Source of the DNA: Tilletia caries
Lineage: Eukaryota > Basidiomycota > Exobasidiomycetes > Tilletiales > Tilletiaceae
Reading direction: 5' to 3'
Length of the DNA stretch: 64,000 nucleotides
NCBI GenBank assembly: GCA_032718865.1
Contig: JALUTQ010000032.1
Coordinates: 682,001-746,000, forward strand
Shown here: positions 25,601 to 36,274 of the stretch, in pieces
Position numbering within the stretch: position 1 is the first letter of the stretch
How the letters are laid out: each line of letters starts with the position of its first letter
Program-made: the position numbers and the translations under genes
The notes under the pieces: model-generated
Seen by the model: the letters and a program-made list of their open reading frames with translations, nothing else
Databases searched by the model: none
What the model was told of the DNA's origin: nothing

Positions 25601-27639
25601 TACGTGACCAACGAGCTCGCGTCGTCATCGCAACAACACGGATCAGCACACATCGAGGACGACGTCGTGCAAGCAAGAGCGTTCCCCGAGGTCGAACGAG
25701 ACATTGACGGTGCAAGTTCGGTTGATCTTGACTCGTTGTTGTCTCTGAGTGATGTGCTAGCGTCTCGTTTGGATATGGAATCACCTCCCCTCGACCCGAT
25801 ATTTTCAGCCGAGTCACCACCACCACCACCATCAGACGCAGCAGCACCACCGGCCGATATCTTTCTGCCGGTGATCGATGGACCGTCGTTCGTCGAGGAT
25901 GCGCCCGCCGAAGCCGTGAACGAGCGCCAGCTCAGAGCGGAACGGAGGCATATCATGCGGTTCGGCGTCAGCAATGCAGCTCAGTACTTCGCTTTGAGCA
26001 CGGTTGCATACAGCATCAGCACCACGACCGAACTCAGAACCAGTCTCGATGGAGTCCTCCTGGAACCAGCAAATAGGAAGGAGGCATTACGGAGGAGTGA
26101 CTGGGGTCGGTGGGAGGAAGCTGAGAGGGAGCAGTACGATGCACTGATGGGGATGAACGCTTGGGAGATTGTGGAGCTTCCAAAGGGAGCCAACATTGTG
26201 GGGAGTCGATGGGTATATAAGCTCAAGGTGGACGAGCACGGCAATGCGGCCCGGCACAAGGCGCGCCTGGTAGCGCAGGGTTTCACTCAGCGTCCTGGCG
26301 AAGACTACACCAGCACCTTCGCGCCAGTCGCCCGCCTCGACGCCGTCCGACTATGCTTCGCCATCGCCATTCACCTAGGCCTCATCGCGCACTCGATGGA
26401 CGTGGTCACTGCCTACCTCAACGGCACGCTCCACGAGACTATCTACATGCGACAGCCTCCGGGTTTCCACATCGGGAATGCGAACGATGTTTGCCGGCTT
26501 CTAGTTCCCCTGTACGGACTCAAGCAGGCGGGACACGAATGGAACTTGCGGCTGCACGAGGTGTTGGAGCAGAATGGGTTTAGGAGGTGTGAAGCGGAGA
26601 GGTGCATTTATGTGCGGCGAGGGAAAGGTGTGGAGTTTGCGATCATTTTTGGTCTACGTGGATGACTTGCTCATTTTTCACCAAAACAGACTTCAGCATG
26701 ACCGCCATCAAGGCGTTCATCAACAAGGCCTTCAAATGCACGGATTCGGGACCAGTCACACACTTCCTCGGCATGAAGATCGACCACGATCCTATCAAGG
26801 GGAAGGTGGTGTTCTCGCAGGCAGCCTACATCGATGCAATGCTCGAGCGATTTGGTGTCACCAAGATCGCAAACGCAGCCAGCCCATTGCCGCCTCTCAT
26901 CCCATCTCGCACGCCCAAAGACACCGCAGCACAAGTGGACAGGGTGCGCTCATACGCACAGCGGACCGGCAGCGTGAAATGGATCGCGCATACTGTGCGA
27001 CCCGACGTCATCTTCGCTGCTGGTTGTCTCGGACGATTCCAGTCGAATCCGTCTGAGGAGCACGAGGCGTTGCTCCAGCAAACATTGCGATACATTCGCA
27101 GAACGAAGGATTGGACCCTCGTTTACACAAGATCGTCATCGAGCACAAACCCCTTGGTGGGTTTCTGTGACTCAGACTACGCAGGAGATGTGCAGACACG
27201 ACGTTCCACCACTGGGTTTGTTTACTACGCTTTCGGCAACCCCATCACCTGGACATCGCGACTCCAACCCACCGTTGCGCTCAGCACCACCGAGGCAGAA
27301 TATATGGCTCTCTGCGAGGGTATGCGGGAGGGTCTATGGTTGCGGTCGTTGTACCGGGAGCTTGGCCTTTGGCACGAAGGTCCGGTACCGCTGTACACGG
27401 ATAACGATGGTTGCAGGTCACTTGCACACAACCCAGACGACCATAGGAGGAGCAAGCACATCGACACGCAATATCATCGGACTCGGAATGCAGTTGACCA
27501 CGGAGACCTTTCGGTATCTCGCGTGGATACGAGCGAAAATCCTGCCGACGTTTGCACAAAAGTGTTGCCTGGCACCAAGATGCACGACGCACGAGTCCGT
27601 CTACACCTTACTCGCGACCACAACCATGACAACGACTAG
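22674..27639 (+). pseudogene. copia gag-pol polyprotein gene, disrupted
   Basis: Recognisable parts in order: gag, with a CCHC zinc knuckle (CHNCDQAGHWKNEC) near 23734-23778; protease active site DSGAS near 23900; pre-integrase HHCC beginning WHRRLSHC near 24612; integrase core with D in HVDLIGP, D in LRTDGGGEF and E in GVVERTNRTL; reverse transcriptase with YVDD at 26655-26666; and RNase H near 27160 (GFCDSDYAGD), ending at 27639. In-frame stops are TAG at 23818-23820 and TGA at 24948-24950. Frame changes occur near 23070, 23940, 24605, 25309, 26648 and 26676. Each lies at or beside a run of four to seven T or G, so some could be assembly errors rather than mutations. Confidence 0.93.
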
Positions 27640-27697
27640 GCACCACAACACAACGCCAGACGAGGAACTACGGCACCATCAGGGTTCAGCCGACTTC

Positions 27698-27707
27698 GAG
27701 GTGGGAG
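27698..27707 (+). promoter_or_regulatory. Polypurine tract
   Basis: GAGGTGGGAG directly abuts the 3' LTR, the expected position for plus-strand priming. Confidence 0.75.
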
Positions 27708-27984
27708 AGTTGTGATCTAGGGCAGCCGTGGGCCGTGGGAAGGAAGTGGAGGAGCTATGCGTGGGAACATCGAAGTGGCAGTTCACCCAAAACTAGAAGA
27801 CTATGTACACACTCTTTTTGATCTTTTTCTTCTTCTCTAAATCAACCAACTCATAAGTCTTCTACCCGTTCACAAGAGAGCCAGCTGCTCTCCATACCCT
27901 TACCGTAGTCACAACGGTGAGTGGTCATGGAGCCACTGTGTTGAGACGGTGATGCTGACCATAGCATCTCCTCGATTCACAACT
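27708..27984 (+). repeat. 3' LTR of the copia element
   Basis: 277 bp and near-identical to the 5' LTR; two T-runs are one base longer and one base differs. Followed by the TATCA duplication. Confidence 0.96.
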
Positions 27985-28344
27985 TATCACCTCCACTCGC
28001 ACTTCACATTTCCCACGATGCTCTACAAGAACGAGAATCCAAGAAATGAACGAGTGAGCGAAGGCACTCGCGATCGATGATGATGAAGGTGTGGGCAAAG
28101 GATCGACAGAGGGGGAAGGGGGAAATGAAAGACAGAAAGCAAATGGATATAAAGAACGGTCTCCTATTGGGGGCTTGTTGTATGTGTCGGTAGGAGAGCC
28201 CGTAACGGATTGCAGATGCGGCGGGGGCAGGAAGGTAAAGATTATGTGCGGTAGCCACACTACTGCGAGGTTCCGGATGAAGATCTCGAGCGTATTGATG
28301 TGTGTCGCACAGGTGGTTGGGTTGATAAGGTGTCTCCGGATAGC

Positions 28345-31300
28345 TCAAGGTTCGACGAAGGACGATAGGCTGTTGGGGTTCACAGATAGAAGGTTCCAAA
28401 GCAAGCATCCAGCCGTCAGCTCTCTCGTACAACGTCCTCAATCGATAAGAACCAGTCGAATACTACTCACCTTGACAATTGATGGCCCTGAAGCGTTCGC
28501 ACCTTCAGGCACTTCACATACAGGTTCCGATCCGCCTCAAACGAGTACAACGCAGCTCGCTCCTGGAAGGCAACAATCGTCTTCAACGTCAAAGCCAGAG
28601 CGCGAGCCTTGAACAGGTTCACCAGCGGTTCCAGTTGGATCGATGCCGGCAGAGGTGGCAGGTGAGCGAATGCGCTCGGATTTGCGAGTGACCGCAGTTC
28701 GCCGGTATTGACGTCCATGTCCACAGGGCATGAAGGTGCGGACGGGTCGATGAAGGTCGGCAAAGCATCAGCTGAAGCCAGCGTGCTCGTGAACAGACCT
28801 GAGGAAGAGAAACAGAGATAGGTTCAGTCAGCTATGAATGTCAGAGTGGATCGCATCCTCAAATCCAGGAACGGGAACTCACCAAAGAAAGGGATGAAAC
28901 CATCTACGGTGGACTCGACCTTCCTCGACTTGCCAGCACCAACACCCTCTCCACCCACAATCGCCGGCGCCACAAACGGCGAGAGCGAGAACGGATTCCT
29001 CGTCGAAGACGTCGACATTCCCGTCGTCATCATCAACTCCACCATGCCCAGCTCGGTAACTTTCGCCTGGATCGCGCCACGCAGATACATAAAGTTCCGG
29101 CTCGGCGAGGTGAACGTCTTCAGATCCTTGAAGATGCGCCGGTGCTTGGCTGGCAGTCGGGCCCACGTCTTGTGCAGCCGCTCCACCGCAGGGAACTGCA
29201 GCCCGAGCAGAATCTGCGTCAAGGTCGCATGGTTGTGTTGCTCGTAGCATTTCTGATAACGAGGCAAGCATAGCGTGTCAGTAGGCCGTCAAATTGTCAA
29301 AGTGATCAATCATCCCCCAAGACCGGGCGTCGGTCAACTCACCCATGCGACACGGATCAACTTCGACAACAGCTTCGCTCGCATCTCAATACTCTGCGTA
29401 AGCACAACCTCACTCGCAACCCATCCACACATCAAGTTGAAGCGCGCAATAATCGCATCCACAGCCCGTTCCTTATACGCCTTGCCCGAACCGATGCACT
29501 CGGCCTTCCGCCGGCCCGTGCGCTGGTAGAACGTCTCCCAGTCAAGCGCCTCCAACGTCCTCTCCTTCCAACGCCCACTAACGAGCTCGTCCCACATCAC
29601 CGACTTGAACAGCTCGGCCTCAATCAGCGTGAACTGCTGCGCGATAATGTCCGGAGTCGAGTTGAGCAGGAAGGAATGGTGCATCACCGGCAGGTTCAGC
29701 TGCGGGCGAGGCACGGGGATGTTGTTCGCGGCGGCAACGGTAGCAGACGCAAGCGTGCTGGTGGAAGCCCCAGCCCCAGTGGTGTTCATCAGCACGCGAC
29801 CTTGACGCGTCGTACGGCCCGAGGGTCGCAGCAATTCCACGCCAGGAACAGCGCCGAACGTAAGTGGCCGAGCAGCACGAGCAGCCGCTCCCGCGGGAAG
29901 GGGTGGACGAGCCGACTTGGGCGAGCCAAGCGGCGGCCGGGTGCGGAGGAAGGGAGAGCGCTGCTCGGCGTATGTCCTCATCTTGGCCTTGGGCGACTCA
30001 GGCATGTCATCATCCGAGTTGGACGAGTATGGCGCGATAACCTTGAGCCCAGCACCGTCGGAACTATCGACTGATCGTCGTATGGAAGCAGCGTCGCCAT
30101 CCAGCGAGTCTGCGATGCTGTCCAACCGGGAGGGAGCCAGTGACAGCACAGAGTCGCGACCAGTTTCCTCGCTCAGAATCGCGACGGTGGCACGTTTCGA
30201 CATGCGTTCCCTGGCCGCAATCCGAGCCTGGGAGTCCTTCCACATCTCTTCAACTCGACGGGCCTTCTCTCGCTGCTTCTCTTCATCGAATAACCCCTCG
30301 AGCCGTCGCAGAGCAGCCTCCACATCACCCGGCTCCTCGTCATCGCTCTCCACACTGTCCAGTTTGAAACCCTTGACGAGCTCGTAACCGGCAAGCGCCT
30401 CGTCCGGATCCAAAAGTTCCGTCGTGACTGTGCTAATCTTGTCTGGGAAGGTAGGCGCAGCCAAACCGAAAGGCTGATCATAGATGCTTCCGGAGCGCTG
30501 CGATCCGACCAGGGACGTGGGTTTCGAGCCAAATCCGGCATGCGCCGGACCATGGCCGGACATCATCGAGAAGGAATCGAAGCTTTGACGCGCGTCGGCG
30601 GCAGCCAGATCACGAATATTCTTGGTCGTCTTCAGGTCGCGGGCGCCAGGGAGACGCCGCAGTGCCCGACGGACAACGCCATCGTCTTCATCGCTGGAGA
30701 GATCGATGTCGTCAATCTGAACAATGTTAGGCGCATCCATCGCTGCTGTGTAGCTAGCAAAGTCGCGAAGGGTGGGAGCCACTGCGAGACCGTGAGTGTG
30801 ATGCTGTTCTGTGCTACCGAGGGTACGAAGCGTCTGGTTCGAAGTGTATCGGTGAAGCGCGTCATTGGTCGACGCTGGGAGCGCACCGTCAGAGTTCGCT
30901 ATCATCGGCAGAGCATCGATCTCGCTCTTTCCGTCAGCATCGAAGCCCAGGCCCAGACCAAGCGCGGAAGCTGAGCCGCGTCGGGATTCAAGCACAGAAT
31001 CTCCAGAGATCGAGTTGCGGTGCTTGATCGAGCTTGCAGGGGTGGATCGAGACGCATCGCTCAAACCCGGCGTGTCGTCCAGATTCGTGCCGTCCGACTG
31101 CGACGACTCTGACTCCTCCTGCGTATTGCCCAGGACGCTCGTCCGAGAACTGCTGGTCGGCTCGGCAACCTCAGCGGTAGGTTCAAGCAGAGGCTGAACA
31201 GCCGACGTAATTGCCAATTCCTGTGCCTTTTGGAGGGCGTCGATGAAGAATTCCAGTTGGCGAGGATCCGCAAGCAAGTCCGTAAGCTCTACAGAATCTT

Positions 31301-34300
31301 GCTCGTTCGCTGAGCTCCCACCTTCGCTGGAAAATGGGACAGTCAGGGTACCCCGATTACCCAAGGCCCGGCCAATATTGGTCAGTCGAGACACCGTTTT
31401 CGAAAATGCCTTGCTGAGCGGGTTGGAAACCGTGAACGTGGGCTGTACGACAACTGCCGGCTTCAGCATCGACTCTTCTGCCTCTACAGCGAGTGGCTGG
31501 AACGTGGCCGCCTCAGCAGTATCGTCAAAGACGGTAAAAGGTGCGTTTTGGAATGGCTGGACACTCAGATCGGGTCGTTCCTGATCCTGCTCTGAGACGC
31601 GACGTTGCTCGAGCCAGGACGGAGCCTGACTCTCGCTACCGCTCCGAAGCCGCGTCCCGCGATTCAGAGAATTGACCCGGCTTGAGAGAACGCTGTCGAG
31701 CCCGACCTCTTCCGCTCCCTTCTTGGCGTCCCTGTCGTCGTCCGCCAGTACAAGGTCCACGTCGTCTTGGACCTTCGGGGAGTTGCCCATCTGAGCTGGA
31801 TCAGGCTCGCTCGCCCGGGACGATAAATTCGTGGTAGGGCTTGTCATCGAGGTGGGAGACTCGATAACCTCTGCTGACATCACGCCCGGCTCCCCGACCA
31901 ACAAGCCGCCGACGCCGGAGCGTGAAAAGCGCTGTTTGAGTTCCCGGACGATCTTCTTCAGACTCTTGACTATCGCCAGATCAGCAGGCCGATCGGCGAG
32001 GACCGGGTCTTTCGCAAGGGTATTTAGCCATCTCGTGAGCTCGGTCCGCAAAAGGCCGTCGCTCAAGAAGTCGTACTCGAAAAGGTTGTTGAGCCAGTAC
32101 TTGAGCACCGTGTGTGTTCGCACCCGGACGATTCGCCGTCGAGCCTCGTCATGAGGCGAGCAAGGTTCGCCTAGCGCCCACTGGAATCTAAGACTCAGCA
32201 GGCGGAAAAGCTCGTAAGGTGTCATGTACAGCCGGTACGTGAAGAAGAAGTCAAGGAGGAGGCGGCCGTCGATCTCCGATGTGAGCTCGGCGACAAGTCG
32301 ACTCTTCGTAGCAGCAAGTAGCGTGGGCTTGTTGAGCGGCAGAAGCGGGTCTTCGCGCATGTTGCTGGTCCGATTCTGTTTCCGTCGCTGTTCGTTGCCC
32401 GCAGCAACAGGTGTGGCAATATCGGACATATCTCCGGCACCTGCGAAAGGTGAGGGCTGGGCAAAGGTGCGAGTCCGCTCCCGTCCTGGAGTTTCCGGTG
32501 TTGCTGGCGTTGCGGGTGCACGGATACTGAATCGAGAAGAAGGGTTGGCCGGCGCCTTCGGACTCGATAAATGCTCCGGTACGTCGTTCGCCCCCGCCGT
32601 GAATGCATCAGCGCCGATCGACACGACCGGAGGCTGATCCCGACCTCGTATGGTCCAGATCGCGAAGCGAGGGTCATCCGCTGGTAACGTAGATCCAGTT
32701 CCGCCAGTTGAATGAGTTGTCGAAGTTGACAGATGCTTAGAGTTCCGGTCGCCACTGGAGACGCTCAGCGAAGGGCTGTGGTCGATCCCATGGGATGCAC
32801 CGATAGCTGGCGAACTCGGCAAGATCCTGGCTTGTGCCGAGTCCACAGATTCGCTTCGCTTGTGAGCCTCTGTTGTCGCCGCAGTTGTGCCAGCTGGTAC
32901 GGCCGTCAGACTCAGACGCTTGGCATCGCCTTGGTCCTGCGGGTCAACCTGGGCGTATGTCTGGAATACATCAAAGATCAGCGTCGGATCGTCCTCCCTT
33001 GACCGCTGCAAGTATGGCAGGAATGCCTTGGGGAACCGCTCCGAGGGGATCTGCTCTGGGCTTGAAGGTCCAACAGCAGGCGAATTCGAACGAAACAGTG
33101 GTTCTGCCGGGTATTGAAGAACCAACTCGGCGTCTTCACCTAGTCCCTGCAGATCCGTCGGGGGTTCACTCCCGAAGATCAGCGTATGGGCCTCGCTGCC
33201 AGCACCTCGAGCCGTTCGATGTGATCCCGAGCTGGAGCAGAACGAGGGTTTCTCACGAAGCACCGGCTGAATGCGCGGTGTTTGCGATCCAACAAGACTA
33301 GGCGTGGATCCGTCGTTCGGATCAGGACTTGCAGCACTGGCCACAGGAGCGGCCATGAGCTGGTTCTTGCCATCTGTCCCAGAATGGGATGCACTCGCCA
33401 GTTCCGCCTGTTGGGCTCCTAATGCGTGTATAGCGCGTGCTTGCCGTAATCCAGAACTGGCCACTTTCCTCAGGTTCGGCTGCTTGACCACCACAGCGGG
33501 GCCGAAGGGAGAAATGGAGCGCCAGCTACCTCGGCCAATCGACGACGAGCGCGTTGGCTGGGGCAGCCCGGTTGAATCTGGTCCCTGCATGTTTTGGAAC
33601 TTGACACCAGCCGACGTACCCGCTTGGCCAGGACTCTCCGGACTTTGCGCTGTCAAGGCTTGAAGACGACGGCGTCGATGAGCCTGGCCATAGCCTGAGG
33701 AGCCTCCCGAATCCTTAGAGGAATCTCCGTCCTCGTGACCATCGATCACAGATCCCTCACTCTCGCTGATGTCCGCATCTTGAGGATCCCCTTTCCCGGC
33801 ATTCGGCTGAATGTCAAGGCCAAGACCGAGATCCTTGTCCCTTCTTGGCGGTGCAGGGGAGATTGTTAAGCCCTCGCCGTTCGTGCCTAGAAGGGCACCC
33901 CAGACATCACCCTCAGTAAGAACGACGGTGCGAGTCGCGGGTGAACCAGTCCCTTTGGCACCAGGAGAGCTCAAAGACTTGGCCTCCATTCTGAAGTCAC
34001 CTCCATACTCGGTGAGCGCGATTTGCGGCGCCTGGCTGGTGATAAAGTTGGACCTGAGCATATTGGGCGAAGGCTCGCCGGGAAAAGGTACAGCACGATA
34101 TGAGCTTCCGCCAGCGCCTGTACCCTGGAACGGTAGACCAAGAGCGGGCAGTGCTGGCGGAGGAGCGGCTCCCGCGCGTCCTCCGCCGAAAGTTGTGCCG
34201 CTGGTAGATCGCGAACCCGTGTTCAAGCGCAGATTGGGAATGGAGCGTGGGCCTCGGAGGACTTTCCGACCTTTGTTCTTCAGCATGGAGGCTGGGGAGA

Positions 34301-34766
34301 CCTTGGAATTGGCCTGACCCTGGCTAACCGCCTGCATGAGGGAAGCGAGGGAGGAATTGTATGATTGGTCGGAATTGCCGCTCCCACCTTCCGACCCGGT
34401 TGACGGCAAGAGTCCACCCCGAGCGTTGTTGTTCCCATCGCTGTTACGCTCCCATTCAACACGATATACCACGCGAGAATTCGGGCCGTCGCTCGAGGCC
34501 ACGACGCGGAAGGGCATTTCCTCCTTCCCCACATCGAGTATGACCGTCGCTCCACCACCGCCGGCAGAGCTGGCCTTGGAGGAGGTGCTACTGCCGCCGA
34601 GACTGATGGCGCCTATGCTGTTGTCTCCGACAGAGTCGAGCTGCTCAGCCAAGAGGGCGATAATGGTATCTTGGGGCGGCAGTTCCGCTCCCTGGGCAGC
34701 GACGATGCTTCGGACCGCCTGGTAGTTTGTGAGCTCCACATCGCTTGGGATGGACGAGTCGGCCAT
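28345..34766 (-). CDS. Ras-family guanine nucleotide exchange factor (Lte1-like architecture), 2,048 aa
   Basis: Four exons: 34766-29343, 29252-28883, 28798-28471 and 28369-28345; phases agree. The last exon is only 25 nt and supplies the end SSLSSFVEP, which fits the usual RasGEF C-terminus. Residues 1 to about 800 are largely disordered. A RasGEF_N domain lies near 812-940 (GRLLLDFFFTYRLYMTPYEL, then HTVLKYWLNN). The catalytic Cdc25 domain runs from about 1700 to the end (FTLIEAELFKSVMWDEL, then FNLMCGWVASEV, then IPFFGLF). A RasGEF_N domain separated from the GEF domain by a very long linker is typical of Lte1, which promotes mitotic exit through the Tem1 GTPase in yeast; Cdc25/Bud5-type function is the alternative. 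Confidence 0.9.
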
Positions 34767-36274
34767 GGCAGGCGACTTGGGCAACTCGCTCGCAAGGACG
34801 GTGAAGGATCTAATAAGAGGGTCGATTCACTGCTTCGTGTCAGAATGAGCTGCGATCGGTCAGTGTACAAGGTCACACTGGCAGCGCTCGCATACATAGG
34901 AAACCTGATGTGTACTCACGAGTCGAGAGTGAAGCAGAGCTGGGAGGCCCAACGCGCCTGAACTCAAGATCGGAGCGTCTGCACACCTCGAAGGGAGTAT
35001 CGGAGCCCCGTCGGCGAGAAGAAGATCGAAGCGGCCAGAGACCGAGCGGACCGCTCCCGTGAGGTCCGATGTGGGTATAGATCGATCCGCGGCTCGTCAG
35101 GAAGGGCGTGAAGAGGTGGCAGGAAAAATGAGAAGGAGTGGACGGGGGGCGGACCGCGGGATCAAAAGAAGGACAAGCTTTATGCTTTGCCTTGTGTGAA
35201 GCGTGAGATTCGTGGGACCCGGTGAGTGGGATGCGAATGAATGAGCCAGGACCTCGTCTTAGTCTGGTCCTTTGTCCCTTGGTCAAATAAGGAAGGCCTC
35301 GAGGCTCGAGCGCGTCTTCTTTCCTGGAATCTTTCCACTTTGGCTGATATGTACGCTGGTCGCTGATGATGCGCGCGCTGATCAGTGATCGTCGTCGCCA
35401 GCGCTGTCCTTCGGGGGCGTCAAAGTGATGAACAGCACGTTCGTATCCCAATTCTTGCAGTAGTACAGCCAATTCTTGCAGTAGTACAGGCAGTACATAC
35501 CGAGCGAGCAAAATCCTCGGCCCTCGGCCAACAGAGTTGAATGGCCGACACCTCGACGATACAGGGGCAACAAACAATCGCACGTCAGTCGGAGGTGGTG
35601 GGCTGGCTTGCACACCTGTGGCGCCTCATTTGTGCGCCTCTTCGGTTATGGGAAGGCAAGGAAAACTGTATCGAAGGGGTTCATGGAGACGCCTCCATTG
35701 CCCCGACTCCTCCGCCCCCCCCCCCCCCCTCTCTCCCCGCTCCCGGGGCCACCCGCGTTCGGACCCGCGACTCCACGCGCGAAAACATCACGCTGATAGT
35801 GAGCCCATCATCACCGCATCACCACCCACCACCGACCGCTCACCGCGCCACCTCGCACATCCATTCCCAACGCTCCTCCTCGATGGAACATCCTATTGCC
35901 CGCGCATTCTCTATCGCACATACCGGCACCCGGCACTCTCGCCTTTCGTTCCCTCTCCCACGCTTCGTCCCCCTCCCCGCCAGGGCCCAGATCATCGGTC
36001 ATCCACACACCAGTCACCAGGCAAGGTCCAGCCTCCGACCCACTTTGTCGATATCGTCTCCCTGGCCAGACCAACGAGTTGTGAGTTGCCCCACTGTCCC
36101 CAGTCGTGGCCTGCGATTCGGTTCCCCGCTACCACTGCCCATTGCCGCACGTTAGATACCGACAGTTGACAGCCCTCATTAACCTGCGTTTCCCTCTTTC
36201 AGGACACCCACCGACGCATCCGTCCCATTCCCCACCATCTCACACGCACCGACTCATGCACCTCCTCCCTGTCA
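34767..36274. other. Divergent intergenic region with small repeats
   Basis: Between the RasGEF start (-) and the KDZ transposase start (+). It contains a 20-21 bp tandem pair (CAATTCTTGCAGTAGTACAG, about 35449-35489) and a run of 15 C at 35715-35729. CT-rich stretches precede 36275. I found no terminal inverted repeat that would mark the left end of the KDZ element. Confidence 0.5.
35449..35489. repeat. Two-copy 20-21 bp tandem repeat
   Basis: CAATTCTTGCAGTAGTACAG occurs twice back to back. Confidence 0.9.

Larger units (their letters stand above)
22395..27984 (+). mobile_element. Ty1/copia LTR retrotransposon, 5.6 kb
   Basis: Two LTRs (22395-22669 and 27708-27984) begin AGTTGTGATC and end GATTCACAACT, giving an 8-bp inverted repeat at the LTR ends. 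They are flanked by the perfect 5-bp target duplication TATCA (22390-22394 and 27985-27989). A primer-binding site and polypurine tract lie directly inside the LTRs. The internal order is gag (zinc knuckle), protease, integrase, reverse transcriptase, RNase H, which is diagnostic of copia. The LTRs differ by one substitution and two T-run length changes, so insertion is recent, although the coding region is broken. Confidence 0.97.
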
